A stretch of DNA of 64,000 bases from Hylemonella gracilis (GCF_004328645.1 NZ_CP031395.1:1141501-1205500), one strand, 5' to 3'; numbered from the stretch's first letter, positions 18,111 through 28,330 are shown. Notes: generated by a model from the letters alone, not told the origin. Made by a program: numbers and translations.

Positions 18111-19247
18111 ATGAACTCCGGCTCCGTCCCCGGCGTGCGCATCGGTGCGCACCTGCTGCCGAACAATGTGTTCGCCGCGCCCATGGCCGGGGTGACGGAC
18201 CGACCTTTCCGCAAGCTCTGCAAGGCCCTGGGCGCGGGCTACGCGGTCAGCGAGATGGTGACGTCGCGCAGGGAGCTGTGGAACAGCCTCAAGACCAGTC
18301 GCCGCGCCGACCACACCGGCGAACCCGGCCCCATCGCCGTGCAGATCGCCGGCACGGATGCCGCCATGATGGCCGAGGCCGCGACCTACAACGTCGAACG
18401 CGGCGCGCAGATCATCGACATCAACATGGGCTGCCCTGCCAAGAAGGTCTGCAACAAGTGGGCGGGCTCGGCGCTGATGCAAGACGAAGCCCTGGCGCTG
18501 GAAATCGCCGAAGCCGTGGTCGCCGCTTGCGAACCCCATGGGGTTCCCGTCACGCTCAAGATGCGCACCGGTTGGTGTCAGTCGAACAAGAACGCGGTGA
18601 CGCTGGCCCGGGCCTTCGAGGGCGCGGGCATCCGCATGTTGACGGTGCATGGCCGTACACGCGAGCAGGGCTACGGCGGCCAGGCCGAGTACGACACGAT
18701 TGCTGCGGTCAAGGCCGCCGTGCGGGTGCCCGTGGTGGCCAACGGCGACATCACCTCACCCGAGAAGGCGCAGGCGGTTCTGGCCCACACGGGCGCCGAT
18801 GCCGTGATGATCGGCCGCGCCGCGCAGGGCCGGCCCTGGATCTTCCGCGAGGTCGCGCATTACCTGGCCACGGGCGAGCACCTGGCCCCACCGCTGGTGG
18901 CCGAGGTCCAGCGTTTGCTGCTTGACCACCTGTTGGAGCATTACGCGCTGTACGGCGACGAAAGCTGGACCGTGGGCCTGGCTGGGGGGCTGAACGCAAG
19001 CTCAAGCACTGGCGGACATCCAGGCGCGACCACAGGCGTTCGAAGCGCGCGTAAACACATCGGCTGGTATGTGCGTGGTTTGCCCGGGGGCGAGGCCTTC
19101 CGCGCCCGCATGAACGCCCTGGACGACAGCCGTTCCCAGTGGCAGGCCGTGGCGGATTATTTTGACGAACTGGGGTCCGTGATGGACCGATTGCCGGCGG
19201 CGGATGCCGTGCTGCCTGGGCCCGTGGAGGAAGAAGCGCCCGTGTGA
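18111..19247 (+). CDS. dusB: tRNA-dihydrouridine synthase DusB
   Basis: FMN-dependent enzyme that reduces uridine to dihydrouridine in tRNA D-loops. The TIM barrel shows APMAGVTDRPFR at the N-terminus, the catalytic cysteine in NMGCPAKKVCNK, KMRTGW, and the FMN-phosphate loop ANGDITSPEKA / MIGRAAQGRPWIF. Near residue 283 an extra segment of about 25 residues, rich in Gly and Ser, separates LYG from TGVRSARKHIGWY, where most homologues run directly from one to the other. That lengthens the protein to 378 residues. It heads the dusB-fis arrangement known from E. coli. Confidence 0.93.
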   Translation: MNSGSVPGVRIGAHLLPNNVFAAPMAGVTDRPFRKLCKALGAGYAVSEMVTSRRELWNSLKTSRRADHTGEPGPIAVQIAGTDAAMMAEAATYNVERGAQIIDINMGCPAKKVCNKWAGSALMQDEALALEIAEAVVAACEPHGVPVTLKMRTGWCQSNKNAVTLARAFEGAGIRMLTVHGRTREQGYGGQAEYDTIAAVKAAVRVPVVANGDITSPEKAQAVLAHTGADAVMIGRAAQGRPWIFREVAHYLATGEHLAPPLVAEVQRLLLDHLLEHYALYGDESWTVGLAGGLNASSSTGGHPGATTGVRSARKHIGWYVRGLPGGEAFRARMNALDDSRSQWQAVADYFDELGSVMDRLPAADAVLPGPVEEEAPV

Positions 19248-19324
19248 GCCTGTGAACCGGGGAGAAGCGCGGGAAGGAATGCGAGAGAGAGTACGGATGA
19301 GCCAAGAACAATGAGTCCAAAAAA

Positions 19325-19561
19325 ATGAGCAAGAAGCAGATCGAAGAATGCGTGCGCAACAGCATGGAAGGGTATTTCAAGGACCTGCGGGGCGCCGAGC
19401 CCGATGGCATGTACGACATGCTGGTGCGCGTGATCGAGAAACCGCTGTTGGAGGTGGTGATGGCGCACGCCGAGCACAACCAGTCGCGCGCCGCCGAGTG
19501 GCTGGGTCTGAACCGCAACACCTTGCGCAAGAAGCTGGTCGAGCACAAATTGCTCAAATGA
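19325..19561 (+). CDS. fis: Fis family DNA-binding regulator
   Basis: Small Fis-type nucleoid protein of 78 residues. The C-terminal helix-turn-helix NQSRAAEWLGLNRNTLRKKL is almost identical to the Fis consensus, and the N-terminal helices for dimerisation are present. It follows dusB by 77 bp, the classic dusB-fis order in which Fis translation depends on the upstream gene. It lies 25 bp before purH. It probably bends DNA at rRNA and recombination sites. Confidence 0.95.
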   Translation: MSKKQIEECVRNSMEGYFKDLRGAEPDGMYDMLVRVIEKPLLEVVMAHAEHNQSRAAEWLGLNRNTLRKKLVEHKLLK

Positions 19562-19586
19562 TTTTCCGAACTGATTGATAGACACC

Positions 19587-21188
19587 ATGCAAGCACTGCT
19601 TTCCGTTTCCGACAAGACCGGCATCCTCGAATTCGCCAAGGCGCTGAACCAGCTCGGCGTCAAGCTGCTCTCCACCGGCGGCACCGCCAAGCTGCTGGCC
19701 GATGCCGGCCTGCCCGTGACCGAGGTGGCCGAGCACACGGGTTTTCCTGAAATGCTGGACGGCCGCGTCAAGACCCTGCACCCGAAAATTCACGGTGGCT
19801 TGCTGGCGCGCGCCGACTTGCCCGAGCACATGGCGGCCATGCGGCAGCACGGCATCACGCGCATCGATATCCTGGCCGTCAATCTCTATCCCTTCGAGGC
19901 GACGGTGGCCAAGCCGGGGTGCACGCTGGAGGACGCGATCGAGAACATCGACATCGGCGGTCCGGCCATGGTGCGCAGCGCGGCCAAGAACTGGAAGGAC
20001 GTGGCCGTGCTCACCGATGCCGGCCAGTACGCCGGTGTGCTGGCCGAGCTGAAGGCCGGTGGCATCACGCACAAAACCAAGTTCGCCCTGAGCGTGGCCG
20101 CCTACAACCGCATCGCCAACTACGACGCGGCCATCAGCAATTACCTGTCATCGGTCAATCTCGGGGACACCGGCCAGCCCGCCGCACCTGCCGAGTATGC
20201 GGGCCAAGCCAACAGCAATTTCATCAAGCTGCAAGACCTGCGCTATGGCGAGAACCCGCACCAGACCGCCGCTTTCTACCGCGACCTCTACCCCGCGCCC
20301 GGCTCACTCGTCACGGCCAAGCAGTTGCAGGGCAAGGAGCTGAGCTACAACAACATCGCCGATGCCGACGCGGCTTGGGAATGTGTCAAGACCTTTGACA
20401 CGCCGGCCTGCGTGATCGTCAAGCACGCCAACCCCTGCGGCGTGGCCGTGGGCAAGGATGCGCTGGAGGCCTACGGCAAGGCCTTCAAGACCGACCCCAC
20501 CAGCGCCTTCGGCGGCATCCTGGCATTCAATCGCACGGTGGACGGTGCGGTGGCGAGAGAGATCACCGTGGCCAACAAGCATTTTGTCGAAGTGCTGATG
20601 GCGCCTGGCTACACACTCGAGGCGCTGGAGATCTTCAAGAGCAAGGTCAATGTGCGCGTGCTCGACATCGCGCTCGACGGTGTCAAGCGCGACGGCAAGA
20701 CCGCCTGGGAGCGTGGCCTCAACAGCCACGACGTCAAGCGCGTCGGTTCGGGCCTGCTGATCCAGACCGCCGACAACCATGAGCTCCAGCGTGAGGACCT
20801 CAAGGTCGTGACGAAACTCGCGCCGACCCCGCAGCAGATCGAAGACCTGCTCTTCGCCTGGAAGGTGGCCAAGTTCGTCAAGAGCAACGCCATCGTTTTC
20901 TGCAGCGGCGGCATGACCATGGGCGTGGGCGCGGGCCAGATGAGCCGCCTGGACAGCGCGCGCATTGCCAGCATCAAGGCCGAACATGCGGGCCTGAGCC
21001 TCAAGGGCACGGCCGTGGCCAGCGATGCCTTCTTCCCCTTCCGCGATGGCCTGGATGTGGTGGCCGAGGCCGGCGCCACCTGCGTTATTCAGCCGGGCGG
21101 CAGCATGCGCGACCAGGAGGTCATCGACGCGGCGAACGAGCGCGGTATCGCCATGGTGTTTTCGGGCGTGCGGCATTTCAGGCATTGA
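19587..21188 (+). CDS. purH: Bifunctional phosphoribosylaminoimidazolecarboxamide formyltransferase/IMP cyclohydrolase PurH
   Basis: Catalyses the last two steps of IMP synthesis. The N-terminal MGS-like IMP cyclohydrolase domain begins [18 protein letters not shown] and includes GGTAKLL and [11 protein letters not shown]. The AICAR transformylase domain carries [11 protein letters not shown] and [12 protein letters not shown]. Length 533 residues equals the family norm. The ATG at 19587 is preferred over an ATA-rich extension from 19575. It is followed immediately by an intrinsic terminator. In many betaproteobacteria ruvC follows purH, but here the next gene is convergent hemL. Confidence 0.96.
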   Translation: MQALLSVSDKTGILEFAKALNQLGVKLLSTGGTAKLLADAGLPVTEVAEHTGFPEMLDGRVKTLHPKIHGGLLARADLPEHMAAMRQHGITRIDILAVNLYPFEATVAKPGCTLEDAIENIDIGGPAMVRSAAKNWKDVAVLTDAGQYAGVLAELKAGGITHKTKFALSVAAYNRIANYDAAISNYLSSVNLGDTGQPAAPAEYAGQANSNFIKLQDLRYGENPHQTAAFYRDLYPAPGSLVTAKQLQGKELSYNNIADADAAWECVKTFDTPACVIVKHANPCGVAVGKDALEAYGKAFKTDPTSAFGGILAFNRTVDGAVAREITVANKHFVEVLMAPGYTLEALEIFKSKVNVRVLDIALDGVKRDGKTAWERGLNSHDVKRVGSGLLIQTADNHELQREDLKVVTKLAPTPQQIEDLLFAWKVAKFVKSNAIVFCSGGMTMGVGAGQMSRLDSARIASIKAEHAGLSLKGTAVASDAFFPFRDGLDVVAEAGATCVIQPGGSMRDQEVIDAANERGIAMVFSGVRHFRH

Positions 21189-21210
21189 GCCGTACCGCCT
21201 CGGAAGAAAC

Positions 21211-21239
21211 AAAAAAAGCGACCTCAGGGTCGTTTTTTT
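21211..21239. terminator. Bidirectional intrinsic terminator between purH and hemL
   Basis: The stem CGACC / GGTCG with a 4-base TCAG loop (21219-21232) is flanked by an A7 run on the left and a T7 run on the right, so it acts as a Rho-independent terminator on both strands of this convergent pair. Confidence 0.9.
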
Positions 21240-21259
21240 GTTGGTCGAAGATGTCGGCT

Positions 21260-22576
21260 TTAGCGCATGGACTTGAACACCTCGGCTGCCGCGCCAACGG
21301 TGGCCGCAATGTCCGCCTCGCTGTGCGCCGCGCTCACGAACCCCGCCTCGTACAGCGCCGGCGCGATGTAGACCCCCCGATCCAGCAGACCGTGGAAGAG
21401 CGCATTGAACTTGGCGCTTTCGGTCTTCATGACCTGGGTGTAGTTCTGTGGCAGTTGGGGCAGCAGGAAGAAGCCGAACATGCCGCCTTCGCTGTCGCTC
21501 ACGAAAGGTACGCCAGCCTGGGTCGCGGCGGCCTGCAGGCCGTCGACGAGGCTGCGCGTTTTCTTCGCGAGTGATGCGTAGAAGCCGGGCTTGGCGATTT
21601 CCTTGAGCGTGGCCAGGCCGCAGGCCGTGGCGACAGGGTTGCCGCTGAGCGTCCCGGCCTGGTAGACGGGGCCCAGCGGGGCCATCTGTTCCATGATGGC
21701 GCGCGGGCCGCCGAAGGCCGCCAGCGGCATGCCGCCGCCGATGACCTTGCCGAGCACGGTGAGGTCGGGTTGGAACCCCGGGATGGCTTTCGCATAGAGG
21801 CTCTGCGCACTGCCGAGCGCGACGCGGAAGCCCGTCATCACTTCATCAAGGATGAGCAGCGCGCCATGCTGGGTGCAGAGTTCGCGGCAACGCTTCATGA
21901 AATCAAGGCTGGCGCGCACGAAGTTCATATTGCCCGCAATGGGCTCGATGATGATGCAGGCGATGTCCGGGCCATGCAGGGCGAAGGCTTCCTCGATCTG
22001 CTGAACGTTGTTGTATTCGAGCACCAGGGTGTGCTGCACCACCTCGGGCGGCACACCCGCGCTGGTCGGGTGGCCGAAGGTGGCGAGGCCCGAGCCGGCC
22101 TTGACCAGCAGCGAATCCGCGTGGCCGTGGTAGCAGCCTTCGAACTTGATGATCTTGGGGCGGTTCGTCGCGCCGCGCGCCAGGCGGATGGCGCTCATGC
22201 CCGCCTCGGTGCCGCTGCTGACCAGACGCAGCATTTCCATCGAGGGCACGTGCTTGAGGATTTCCTCGGCGAGTTCGATCTCGCGCTCGGTGGGCGCGCC
22301 GAAGGAGAAGCCCTCGGTCGCGGCTTTTTGCACGGCGTCCAGCACGGCGGGATGGCCGTGGCCCAGGATCATCGGGCCCCAGGAGCCGATGTAGTCGATG
22401 TACTGTTGGCCGTCCGCGTCCCACATATAGGCGCCCTGGGCGCGGGCGATGAAGCGCGGCGTGCCGCCCACGGCGCGGAAGGCCCGCACGGGCGAGTTGA
22501 CACCGCCGGGGATGACACGCTTGGCGCGTTCGAACAGGGTGGTGTTGAGGCTGGCGGGGTTCGTGGAACTGGACAT
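21260..22576 (-). CDS. hemL: Glutamate-1-semialdehyde 2,1-aminomutase HemL
   Basis: PLP-dependent enzyme converting glutamate-1-semialdehyde to 5-aminolevulinate, the committed heme precursor. The N-terminal [17 protein letters not shown] signature and the gate region [15 protein letters not shown] are present. The catalytic lysine lies in the PLP motif [13 protein letters not shown], and the substrate loop [11 protein letters not shown] precedes it. Length 438 residues is standard. It follows thiD by 76 bp on the same strand and converges on purH. Confidence 0.96.
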   Translation of the reverse strand: MSSSTNPASLNTTLFERAKRVIPGGVNSPVRAFRAVGGTPRFIARAQGAYMWDADGQQYIDYIGSWGPMILGHGHPAVLDAVQKAATEGFSFGAPTEREIELAEEILKHVPSMEMLRLVSSGTEAGMSAIRLARGATNRPKIIKFEGCYHGHADSLLVKAGSGLATFGHPTSAGVPPEVVQHTLVLEYNNVQQIEEAFALHGPDIACIIIEPIAGNMNFVRASLDFMKRCRELCTQHGALLILDEVMTGFRVALGSAQSLYAKAIPGFQPDLTVLGKVIGGGMPLAAFGGPRAIMEQMAPLGPVYQAGTLSGNPVATACGLATLKEIAKPGFYASLAKKTRSLVDGLQAAATQAGVPFVSDSEGGMFGFFLLPQLPQNYTQVMKTESAKFNALFHGLLDRGVYIAPALYEAGFVSAAHSEADIAATVGAAAEVFKSMR

Positions 22577-22652
22577 GATGGCGGGCAGAAACGGGAACGA
22601 AAACTGGCGCGGATGCGATGCAGGTGCGGGGTGAGGTGATGGGCGCCGGTGC

Positions 22653-23603
22653 TCAGTGCCGGGTGCCGTGGGGCGGCAGGTCCAGCATGTCGTCGGAGCG
22701 TTCGTCGGCGATTTCGTCGATCTCGCCCATGTCGACGTCGCCCTGGGCCCAGAACATGCGGTCGGGGATGACCAGGCCCATGCCGGGGCGAAAGCCCGCG
22801 TCCAGGGCCTGGTCCAGGTAGGCCAGCGCCTCGGTGAAGGCTTCGTCCAGGTCGTTGCCCGAGGCCAGCAGGGCGGTCAGCGCGGCACTCAGCGTGTCGC
22901 CCGCGCCCGTGAAAGAGGCTTCGAAGCGCTCGAATTTCAGGCTGCCCAGCACGCTCTCGGGCGAAGCCAGCACGTTGTCGATCTGTTGCTCGGCCGGGTT
23001 GGATGGGTCGATCACCGGAATACCCGTCACCAGCACATAAGCCGAGCCATGCTCGCCCGCGGCGCGGGCGATGTCGCGCGCGCTGGGGGTCTTGTCGCCT
23101 TCCCAGTCCGGCAGCAACCAGCGCCACAGCGTGCTGTGGTTGCCCACGAGGATGGTGGTCTGTGGCAGGAGCAGCTCGGCGAAGGCGTCTTGATACAGAT
23201 CAATCTGCACTTCGTTCCACCACGATAGATTGGGCATGTAGGCGATCAGGGGCGTCTCGGCGTAGTCGCTCGCGATTTCGGCGATGGTGCTCAGGTTCTC
23301 GGGCGTGCCCGCGAACCCGACCTTGATCGTTTGCACTTGCACGTCTTCGAGCAGCGCGCGCGCCTGTTCGGCCACGGCCTCTTCGTCCAGCGGATAGTGG
23401 TCGAAGGTCGTGGCTGTGTCGCGCGCGTAGGCGCCCGTCAGCACGGGCAGGGCATGCGCGCCCACCGAGGCCATGGCGGTGATGTCGGCCGACAGGCCAC
23501 CAGCTCCGCTTGGGTCGTTGGCGTTGAACACCAGCACGCACGGTGGCTGGTGTTCGCCCAGGTCCTGGTCTTGTGCGCGGGTGTCTGTGTCGGGGATTTG
23601 CAT
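22653..23603 (-). CDS. thiD: Hydroxymethylpyrimidine/phosphomethylpyrimidine kinase
   Basis: Ribokinase-fold kinase of thiamine pyrimidine salvage. Visible are the N-terminal [28 protein letters not shown] motif (read across 23540-23470), and the anion-hole/catalytic segment [21 protein letters not shown]. Length 316 residues is longer than classical ThiD (about 270), with an acidic tail ([19 protein letters not shown]). This variant precedes hemL in many Burkholderiales, so the order supports the call. It may act on a related vitamer. Confidence 0.85.
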   Translation of the reverse strand: MQIPDTDTRAQDQDLGEHQPPCVLVFNANDPSGAGGLSADITAMASVGAHALPVLTGAYARDTATTFDHYPLDEEAVAEQARALLEDVQVQTIKVGFAGTPENLSTIAEIASDYAETPLIAYMPNLSWWNEVQIDLYQDAFAELLLPQTTILVGNHSTLWRWLLPDWEGDKTPSARDIARAAGEHGSAYVLVTGIPVIDPSNPAEQQIDNVLASPESVLGSLKFERFEASFTGAGDTLSAALTALLASGNDLDEAFTEALAYLDQALDAGFRPGMGLVIPDRMFWAQGDVDMGEIDEIADERSDDMLDLPPHGTRH

Positions 23604-23733
23604 GGCTGACCTGTGAAGTTCATCAGGCAGAATAGTGCGTGAAGGTTGCGGCTGTCGCGCTTACCTTGGTGGGTAAGTTGAAACAGGTCAGCGGCTCTCG
23701 CGCGTTTCGTCATTCAATTCTATAGAGAGAAAG

Positions 23734-23919
23734 TTGCAAGCTGTGAGTGAGAACAACAAAACCTGGATGTGCCTGATCTGCGGCTGGATGTACGACGAAG
23801 CCCTGGGCGATCCTGAGCACGGCATTGCCCCGGGCACCGCCTGGGCCGACGTTCCCATGAACTGGACCTGCCCGGAATGCGGCGCGCGCAAGGAAGATTT
23901 CGAGATGGTGCAGATCTGA
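23734..23919 (+). CDS. rubA: Rubredoxin
   Basis: Small mononuclear-iron electron carrier. The four ligand cysteines are at 13, 16, 46 and 49 in CLICGWMYDE and CPECGARKEDFE, with the characteristic hydrophobic WADVP core. Start: TTG at 23734 follows a purine-rich GAGAGA; a GTG at 23743 is an alternative and would give a 58-residue protein closer to the family mean. It is divergent from thiD. In related genomes rubredoxin is followed by pilG, pilH, pilI and pilJ; here the next gene is the ChpA remnant. Confidence 0.93.
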   Translation: MQAVSENNKTWMCLICGWMYDEALGDPEHGIAPGTAWADVPMNWTCPECGARKEDFEMVQI

Positions 23920-24014
23920 CCCGCGCCACGGGCGGCGTAGCGGCGACAATCCGGCCCACGGATTTCCCTTGACGCCCCAAGCACCGCCCGAGTCAGAAAG
24001 GACGCCCATCCGCC

Positions 24015-27000
24015 ATGCCGTCGATTCCCAGCGCCGTCCTGCAGGAAGAACTGCGCGTCACGCTGGACGCGGCGGGCCGTGCGCTGCGCCGACTGCTGCA
24101 TGAGCGCGCGACCGGGGGCGTGGCGCCTGAAGCCTCGCTCCTGCCGGATGTGCGCGATCGCCTGTTGCGCTGCGCCACGGCCCTTGAGCCTTTCAGCGGC
24201 TCCGCCAAGCTGCTCTATGCCATGGCGTCATTGGTGCAGAGCTACGCCGCGCACCCGCAGGCTCTGAGCGAGGCTTCGGCCGCCGCCGTGGAGCGCGCCA
24301 GCGACGCGGTGATCGAACACCTGGCCGCGCTTGCGCGGGGCAAGCAGGTCTCGGCCGTGGCGCTCTTTCCCCAATACCGTGAATTGTTGATGCTGCTCGG
24401 CGAGGAGCGGGTGCATCCGGCCGAACTCTGGACACCGCCTCAGGCGGCGATGCGCCCGGCGCCAACGGTGGAATTTCCGCTGGAGGGCGCCCCGGTAGCC
24501 GCGCGTTCCGCGGACGCCCCGGGCGGGTCCCAACACGCCTGGGCCTGGATCGATGGCACGCGGGTCGACAACGCCGCGCGCGCCGCCCTCAAGGCCGAGC
24601 CGCTGGCCTACGCGCCCGCGCTGCGCTCGCGCATGGACACGGCCCTGCTGCAGATGGTCAAGGCTGGTGGCGGCGCGGCGGCGCTGCCGCTGCGCGACAT
24701 CACCCTGGGCGTGGCCGCGGGCGAGACCCAGCGCCCACGGCGTGCCTTCTGGCAACTCGCGTCCGCCTATTTCGAGGCGCTGGCGCTGGAGTTGATCGCG
24801 GCCGATGTCTACGTCAAGCGCACGGCCAGCCGCGTGCTGCTGCAGTACAGCGCCTTTTCGCGGGACCAGTCCGGGGCCGGGGGCGCCGTGGCCGTGGCCG
24901 ATGGCCTGGCGCAGGACCTGCTTTTTTTCTGTGCACAGGCCGCGCCCCCCAATCTGCTGACCGCCGTGCAGGCCGCGCCTGTGCTGGCCACGGTGCGTCG
25001 CATCTACGGTCTCGGCGACGCCCAGCCCGTCAACTACGAAGCGCAGCGCTATGGTCGCTTCGATCCCACCGCGCTGGCGCAGGCGCGTCAGCGCATCCGC
25101 GCCGCGCTCGAAGGTTGGGCCGGCTTCAACACCGAGCCGGACCTGCTCTATCCCAACAGCATCCCGGACAACCAGCGCTTCGAAGCCCTCACCGCGCTGT
25201 TCAGCCAACTGGGCGTGTCCCTGCTGACCCTGCAACCCGAGCGGCGCGAGCTGGTGCGCGCCCTGCTGCAGGCCGCCGACTACATTGCCCGTGCCGCCTC
25301 CTGGCGGCCCTCGCTGTCCGGCGCGCGGCTGGCGACCGAGGTCGATCTGGCCTTGTGCTTCCTGGACGCGGCCTACGAAGACCTCGACCCCGCGGAAGAC
25401 ATGCTCAAACAGGAGCGCAGCGATCTGCTGGCGCTGCGCATTGACCGTGCGGTGGACGTGGCCGAGAGCGGCGTGGACCAGCCTGCCGAGCCCTTCCAGC
25501 CCTGGATGGCCGAGTTGCTGGGCCTGCCCGCGCCCACCGAATCCGTCTTCCAGACCTTGTACGAACTGGAGCATGAGGGCCATCCCTTCCAGTCTTCGCC
25601 ACCGGTCTCCTTGCCGGTGGTGTCGCCCATGGTGTCCCGGCCGGAACCCGTCTGGGCCACCGAAGCGCCAGCGACGGCGTCCGACGACCCGCAGTCGCTG
25701 GAACAGGTCGATCCCTTCCCGCCCCTCGAAACCGCGCAGCTCGGCGGCGACGCGCCGCAGAACCCACACGAACTGGACGAGCCACTGGAACGGGCCGCGG
25801 ACGCGAGCCGCTCCGAGTTCGACCCGGGCATGGCGCCGGCATCGGGTGCCGAACCTGAACCTGAGACCGAGACCGACCTTGCAAGGCAACCGGCCTTCAA
25901 CGCGGACGAGGACGCGCAGGTGCCTCCCGTCGAGGTCCCCTGGGCCGACCGCGAAGAAGGCGAGGCGTCCGACCCGCCCACCGGCATCGCGTCCTTCGAT
26001 GCCCCGCCCAGGGACGCTGTCTCCGTGCTGACCCAGGCCCTGGCGGATGAACAGGGACCGGAAGCCTTTCTGACCGCCGCACGCGAGGCCGTCCATGCCG
26101 GGCTGGATGTCGTGGCAGCCCAACTGGCCGGCATGTTCGACACGGCTCCCGGGGCCGAAGCGACCGCCGAAGGCGAGGGGGACGGGCCTCTGGTTCAGGC
26201 CTTCACGCAACTGGCCCAGGCCGCGACCCGGGAACAGGCGGCCGGCCTGGCCCAGGCGGGGGAACTGGCCGAGGCCGTGGACGTCCTGCTGCCCTTTCTG
26301 TCCGGGGCGGGTGGGGGCAACGCACGCCCGGAAGTGCTGCACCTGGCCCTGGAAGCGCTGCACCAGATCGGCCTGTGGGTGGAGGACGTGGCCTCGGGCC
26401 GTGCGCCCGAACCGCTGGTCGAAGCCCTGCGGCAAGCCGCCATGGCCTTGGCGTCGTCGGCGCCTTCATCACTGTCTTCAGAGTCCGCCACTGATGCGGA
26501 CCCGATGCCGGACGAACCCGTGCCGGACTTGGCGGTGCTCAAGCCCGCGGCCGACACGGCGGTCGCCGCCGACTTGAGCGAGCCGCAGCCGTTCAGGCAG
26601 ACCCGTTTCGTGGACGGTGAAGCGCGGTTCAAGCAGGTCGGTCCCTTGCGCCTGCCGCTGGCCGACTACAAGGCGTTCCTGAACGAGGCGGACGAGTGGT
26701 CGCGCCTGCTCAGCGCTGGCTTGAATGAATGGTCGCTGGACCTGGGTCACCAGGTGCGTCGTGCCCTGCCGGTCAACCTGCTCGCGCTCGCGCACGCCCT
26801 GGCGGGCAGCGCCGAGGGCCTGGGGCTGCAAGCCATTGCCACGCTCGCGCGCACCTTGGAACAGGCCATGACGCAGCTGCGTGGCGAGCGCGAGTTGCAG
26901 GTGCCCGCGACCGAGGCCGCGCGCATCTTCCTGCTGGCCGCGGAGGACATCCGTTACCTGCTGCACCAACTGACGGCTGGTGAACTCAAGATGCCAGAGC

Positions 27001-27503
27001 CCGGCCTGCTGGATGAACTGGCCGCCGCCGCCGGCATCGAGGCGCCGGTGCTGCTGGCGCCCGCGTCGCCCTCCGCGGTCCTGGCGTCGGCGGACGCACA
27101 GGCTTCGGGTTCATTCGATCCGCAGGGCCCGGCGTCGAACGAGCCCGATCTGTTTTCATCCGCCCCGCCGAGTGGCGCCGCGCCGCATTCTGTCCAACAC
27201 CATGAATGGGGCTACGCCCCGATTCCCGATGCAAGCTCCGTCATCGATGCGGCAGGCGGGGCGCCGGTCTCGTCTCCCCTGCCGCTGCGCCAGCGCCTGG
27301 AAGCGCGGGTGGACGAGGTGCACGGCGGTCTGCACGAGTTGGACCTGATGCTGGAGCGCCTGCGCAGCTACCTGAAGTCCGCGGGCTTGCCGCCCGAGGC
27401 GCTCAAGGAGATCGCCACCGTGCAACGCCATCTGCAGGAGGCTTTGGGCGAACTGGAAGAAGACCTGCGCGAGCTGGACGACGAGGGCGAGGGCGGCCGA
27501 TAG
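24015..27503 (+). CDS. ChpA-like Hpt protein lacking the kinase, CheW and receiver domains
   Basis: A 1162-residue protein that resembles the N-terminal part of ChpA, the large chemotaxis-type kinase controlling type IV pili. Family-like segments include VSAVALFPQYRELL, YVKRTASRVLLQYSAFS, LAQDLLFFC, AAYEDLDPAEDML and FLNEADEWSRLL. One Hpt domain is intact: AHALAGSAEGLGL with its phospho-acceptor candidate at His927, followed by a helical pair. The middle (about 520-800) is acidic, low-complexity linker. No dimerisation, HATPase (N/G boxes), CheW or receiver sequence follows; the frame stops 69 bp before yqgE. ChpA homologues are usually around 2000 residues. It may be a deletion remnant or a stand-alone phosphotransfer protein. 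Confidence 0.78.
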   Translation: MPSIPSAVLQEELRVTLDAAGRALRRLLHERATGGVAPEASLLPDVRDRLLRCATALEPFSGSAKLLYAMASLVQSYAAHPQALSEASAAAVERASDAVIEHLAALARGKQVSAVALFPQYRELLMLLGEERVHPAELWTPPQAAMRPAPTVEFPLEGAPVAARSADAPGGSQHAWAWIDGTRVDNAARAALKAEPLAYAPALRSRMDTALLQMVKAGGGAAALPLRDITLGVAAGETQRPRRAFWQLASAYFEALALELIAADVYVKRTASRVLLQYSAFSRDQSGAGGAVAVADGLAQDLLFFCAQAAPPNLLTAVQAAPVLATVRRIYGLGDAQPVNYEAQRYGRFDPTALAQARQRIRAALEGWAGFNTEPDLLYPNSIPDNQRFEALTALFSQLGVSLLTLQPERRELVRALLQAADYIARAASWRPSLSGARLATEVDLALCFLDAAYEDLDPAEDMLKQERSDLLALRIDRAVDVAESGVDQPAEPFQPWMAELLGLPAPTESVFQTLYELEHEGHPFQSSPPVSLPVVSPMVSRPEPVWATEAPATASDDPQSLEQVDPFPPLETAQLGGDAPQNPHELDEPLERAADASRSEFDPGMAPASGAEPEPETETDLARQPAFNADEDAQVPPVEVPWADREEGEASDPPTGIASFDAPPRDAVSVLTQALADEQGPEAFLTAAREAVHAGLDVVAAQLAGMFDTAPGAEATAEGEGDGPLVQAFTQLAQAATREQAAGLAQAGELAEAVDVLLPFLSGAGGGNARPEVLHLALEALHQIGLWVEDVASGRAPEPLVEALRQAAMALASSAPSSLSSESATDADPMPDEPVPDLAVLKPAADTAVAADLSEPQPFRQTRFVDGEARFKQVGPLRLPLADYKAFLNEADEWSRLLSAGLNEWSLDLGHQVRRALPVNLLALAHALAGSAEGLGLQAIATLARTLEQAMTQLRGERELQVPATEAARIFLLAAEDIRYLLHQLTAGELKMPEPGLLDELAAAAGIEAPVLLAPASPSAVLASADAQASGSFDPQGPASNEPDLFSSAPPSGAAPHSVQHHEWGYAPIPDASSVIDAAGGAPVSSPLPLRQRLEARVDEVHGGLHELDLMLERLRSYLKSAGLPPEALKEIATVQRHLQEALGELEEDLRELDDEGEGGR

Positions 27504-27571
27504 CGCTGGCGCGTGGCCGAGACCGGGCGATGCCCGTCGATGCCTGCAACCCGGCCCACTAAAATCCGGGC

Positions 27572-28330
27572 ATGGCCCACGATCGCTCCCCTGCAGACAG
27601 CATCAACCTGACGAATCATTTCCTGATTGCCATGCCCGGCCTGGGCGATGCCTTCTTCGCCAAGAGCGTGGTCTACCTTTGCGAGCACAGCGATCGCGGT
27701 GCCCTGGGGCTGATGATCAACAAGCCCACCGACATCACGCTGAAGAACCTGTTCGACAAGGTTGACTTGCCCCTGGGCCGTGCCGACCTCCGGGACACGC
27801 CCGTGTTCCAGGGCGGGCCGGTGCAGACCGAGCGCGGCTTCGTGCTGCATGACGCGCTGAGCCCGGGCGTCGAAGCGCCCCTGGCGTGGGCGGTGGTCCC
27901 GCAGGCGGGCGAGACCCGCCCCGCCGCAGCCCATGCCCGCGTGAACCACGAGGGCGAGGCGCGGGACCACGGGGACAACAGCGGCGAAAAAAGCGAGGAC
28001 AACGAAGGGGGCCCCTCCGACGCGGTCTACGCCTCCACCCTGGTGATTCCTGGCGCCGCGCTGGAAATGACCACCTCACGCGACGTGCTGGAGGCGCTGG
28101 CCAATGGCGCGGGCCCACAGCGCGTGTTCATCTCGCTGGGCTACTCGGCTTGGGCGCAGGGGCAGCTGGAATCCGAGATTGGCGAGAACAGCTGGCTCAC
28201 CGTGCAGGCCGACTCCACGCGCATGCTCGCGCTGATCTTCGAGACACCCGTCGAAAAACGCTACGAAAAGGCACTGGCCCTGCTGGGCCTGGAAGCCTGG
28301 ACGCTGTCGCCCGACGCGGGGCACGCGTGA
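27572..28330 (+). CDS. YqgE/AlgH family protein
   Basis: DUF179 protein of unknown biochemical role, associated with transcriptional regulation in Pseudomonas (AlgH). Conserved blocks are NHFLIAMPGLGD at the start, YLCEHSDRGALGLMINKP, VFQGGPVQTERGFVLH, and FISLGYSAWAQGQLESEI with NSWLT. Between residues about 110 and 150 there is an acidic, charged insert (GEARDHGDNSGEKSEDNEGG) not found in the usual 185-200-residue proteins, giving 252 residues. It precedes ruvX, the common yqgE-yqgF pairing. Confidence 0.92.
   Translation: MAHDRSPADSINLTNHFLIAMPGLGDAFFAKSVVYLCEHSDRGALGLMINKPTDITLKNLFDKVDLPLGRADLRDTPVFQGGPVQTERGFVLHDALSPGVEAPLAWAVVPQAGETRPAAAHARVNHEGEARDHGDNSGEKSEDNEGGPSDAVYASTLVIPGAALEMTTSRDVLEALANGAGPQRVFISLGYSAWAQGQLESEIGENSWLTVQADSTRMLALIFETPVEKRYEKALALLGLEAWTLSPDAGHA

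Noticed and set aside
21241..21259. A possible ruvC or other gene between purH and hemL
   Set aside because: Only a terminator and a short spacer are there; no coding sequence fits.
24228..26435. A 735-residue minus-strand frame inside the ChpA-like gene
   Set aside because: It is a shadow of high-GC codon use; the plus-strand protein has ChpA motifs and a good start.
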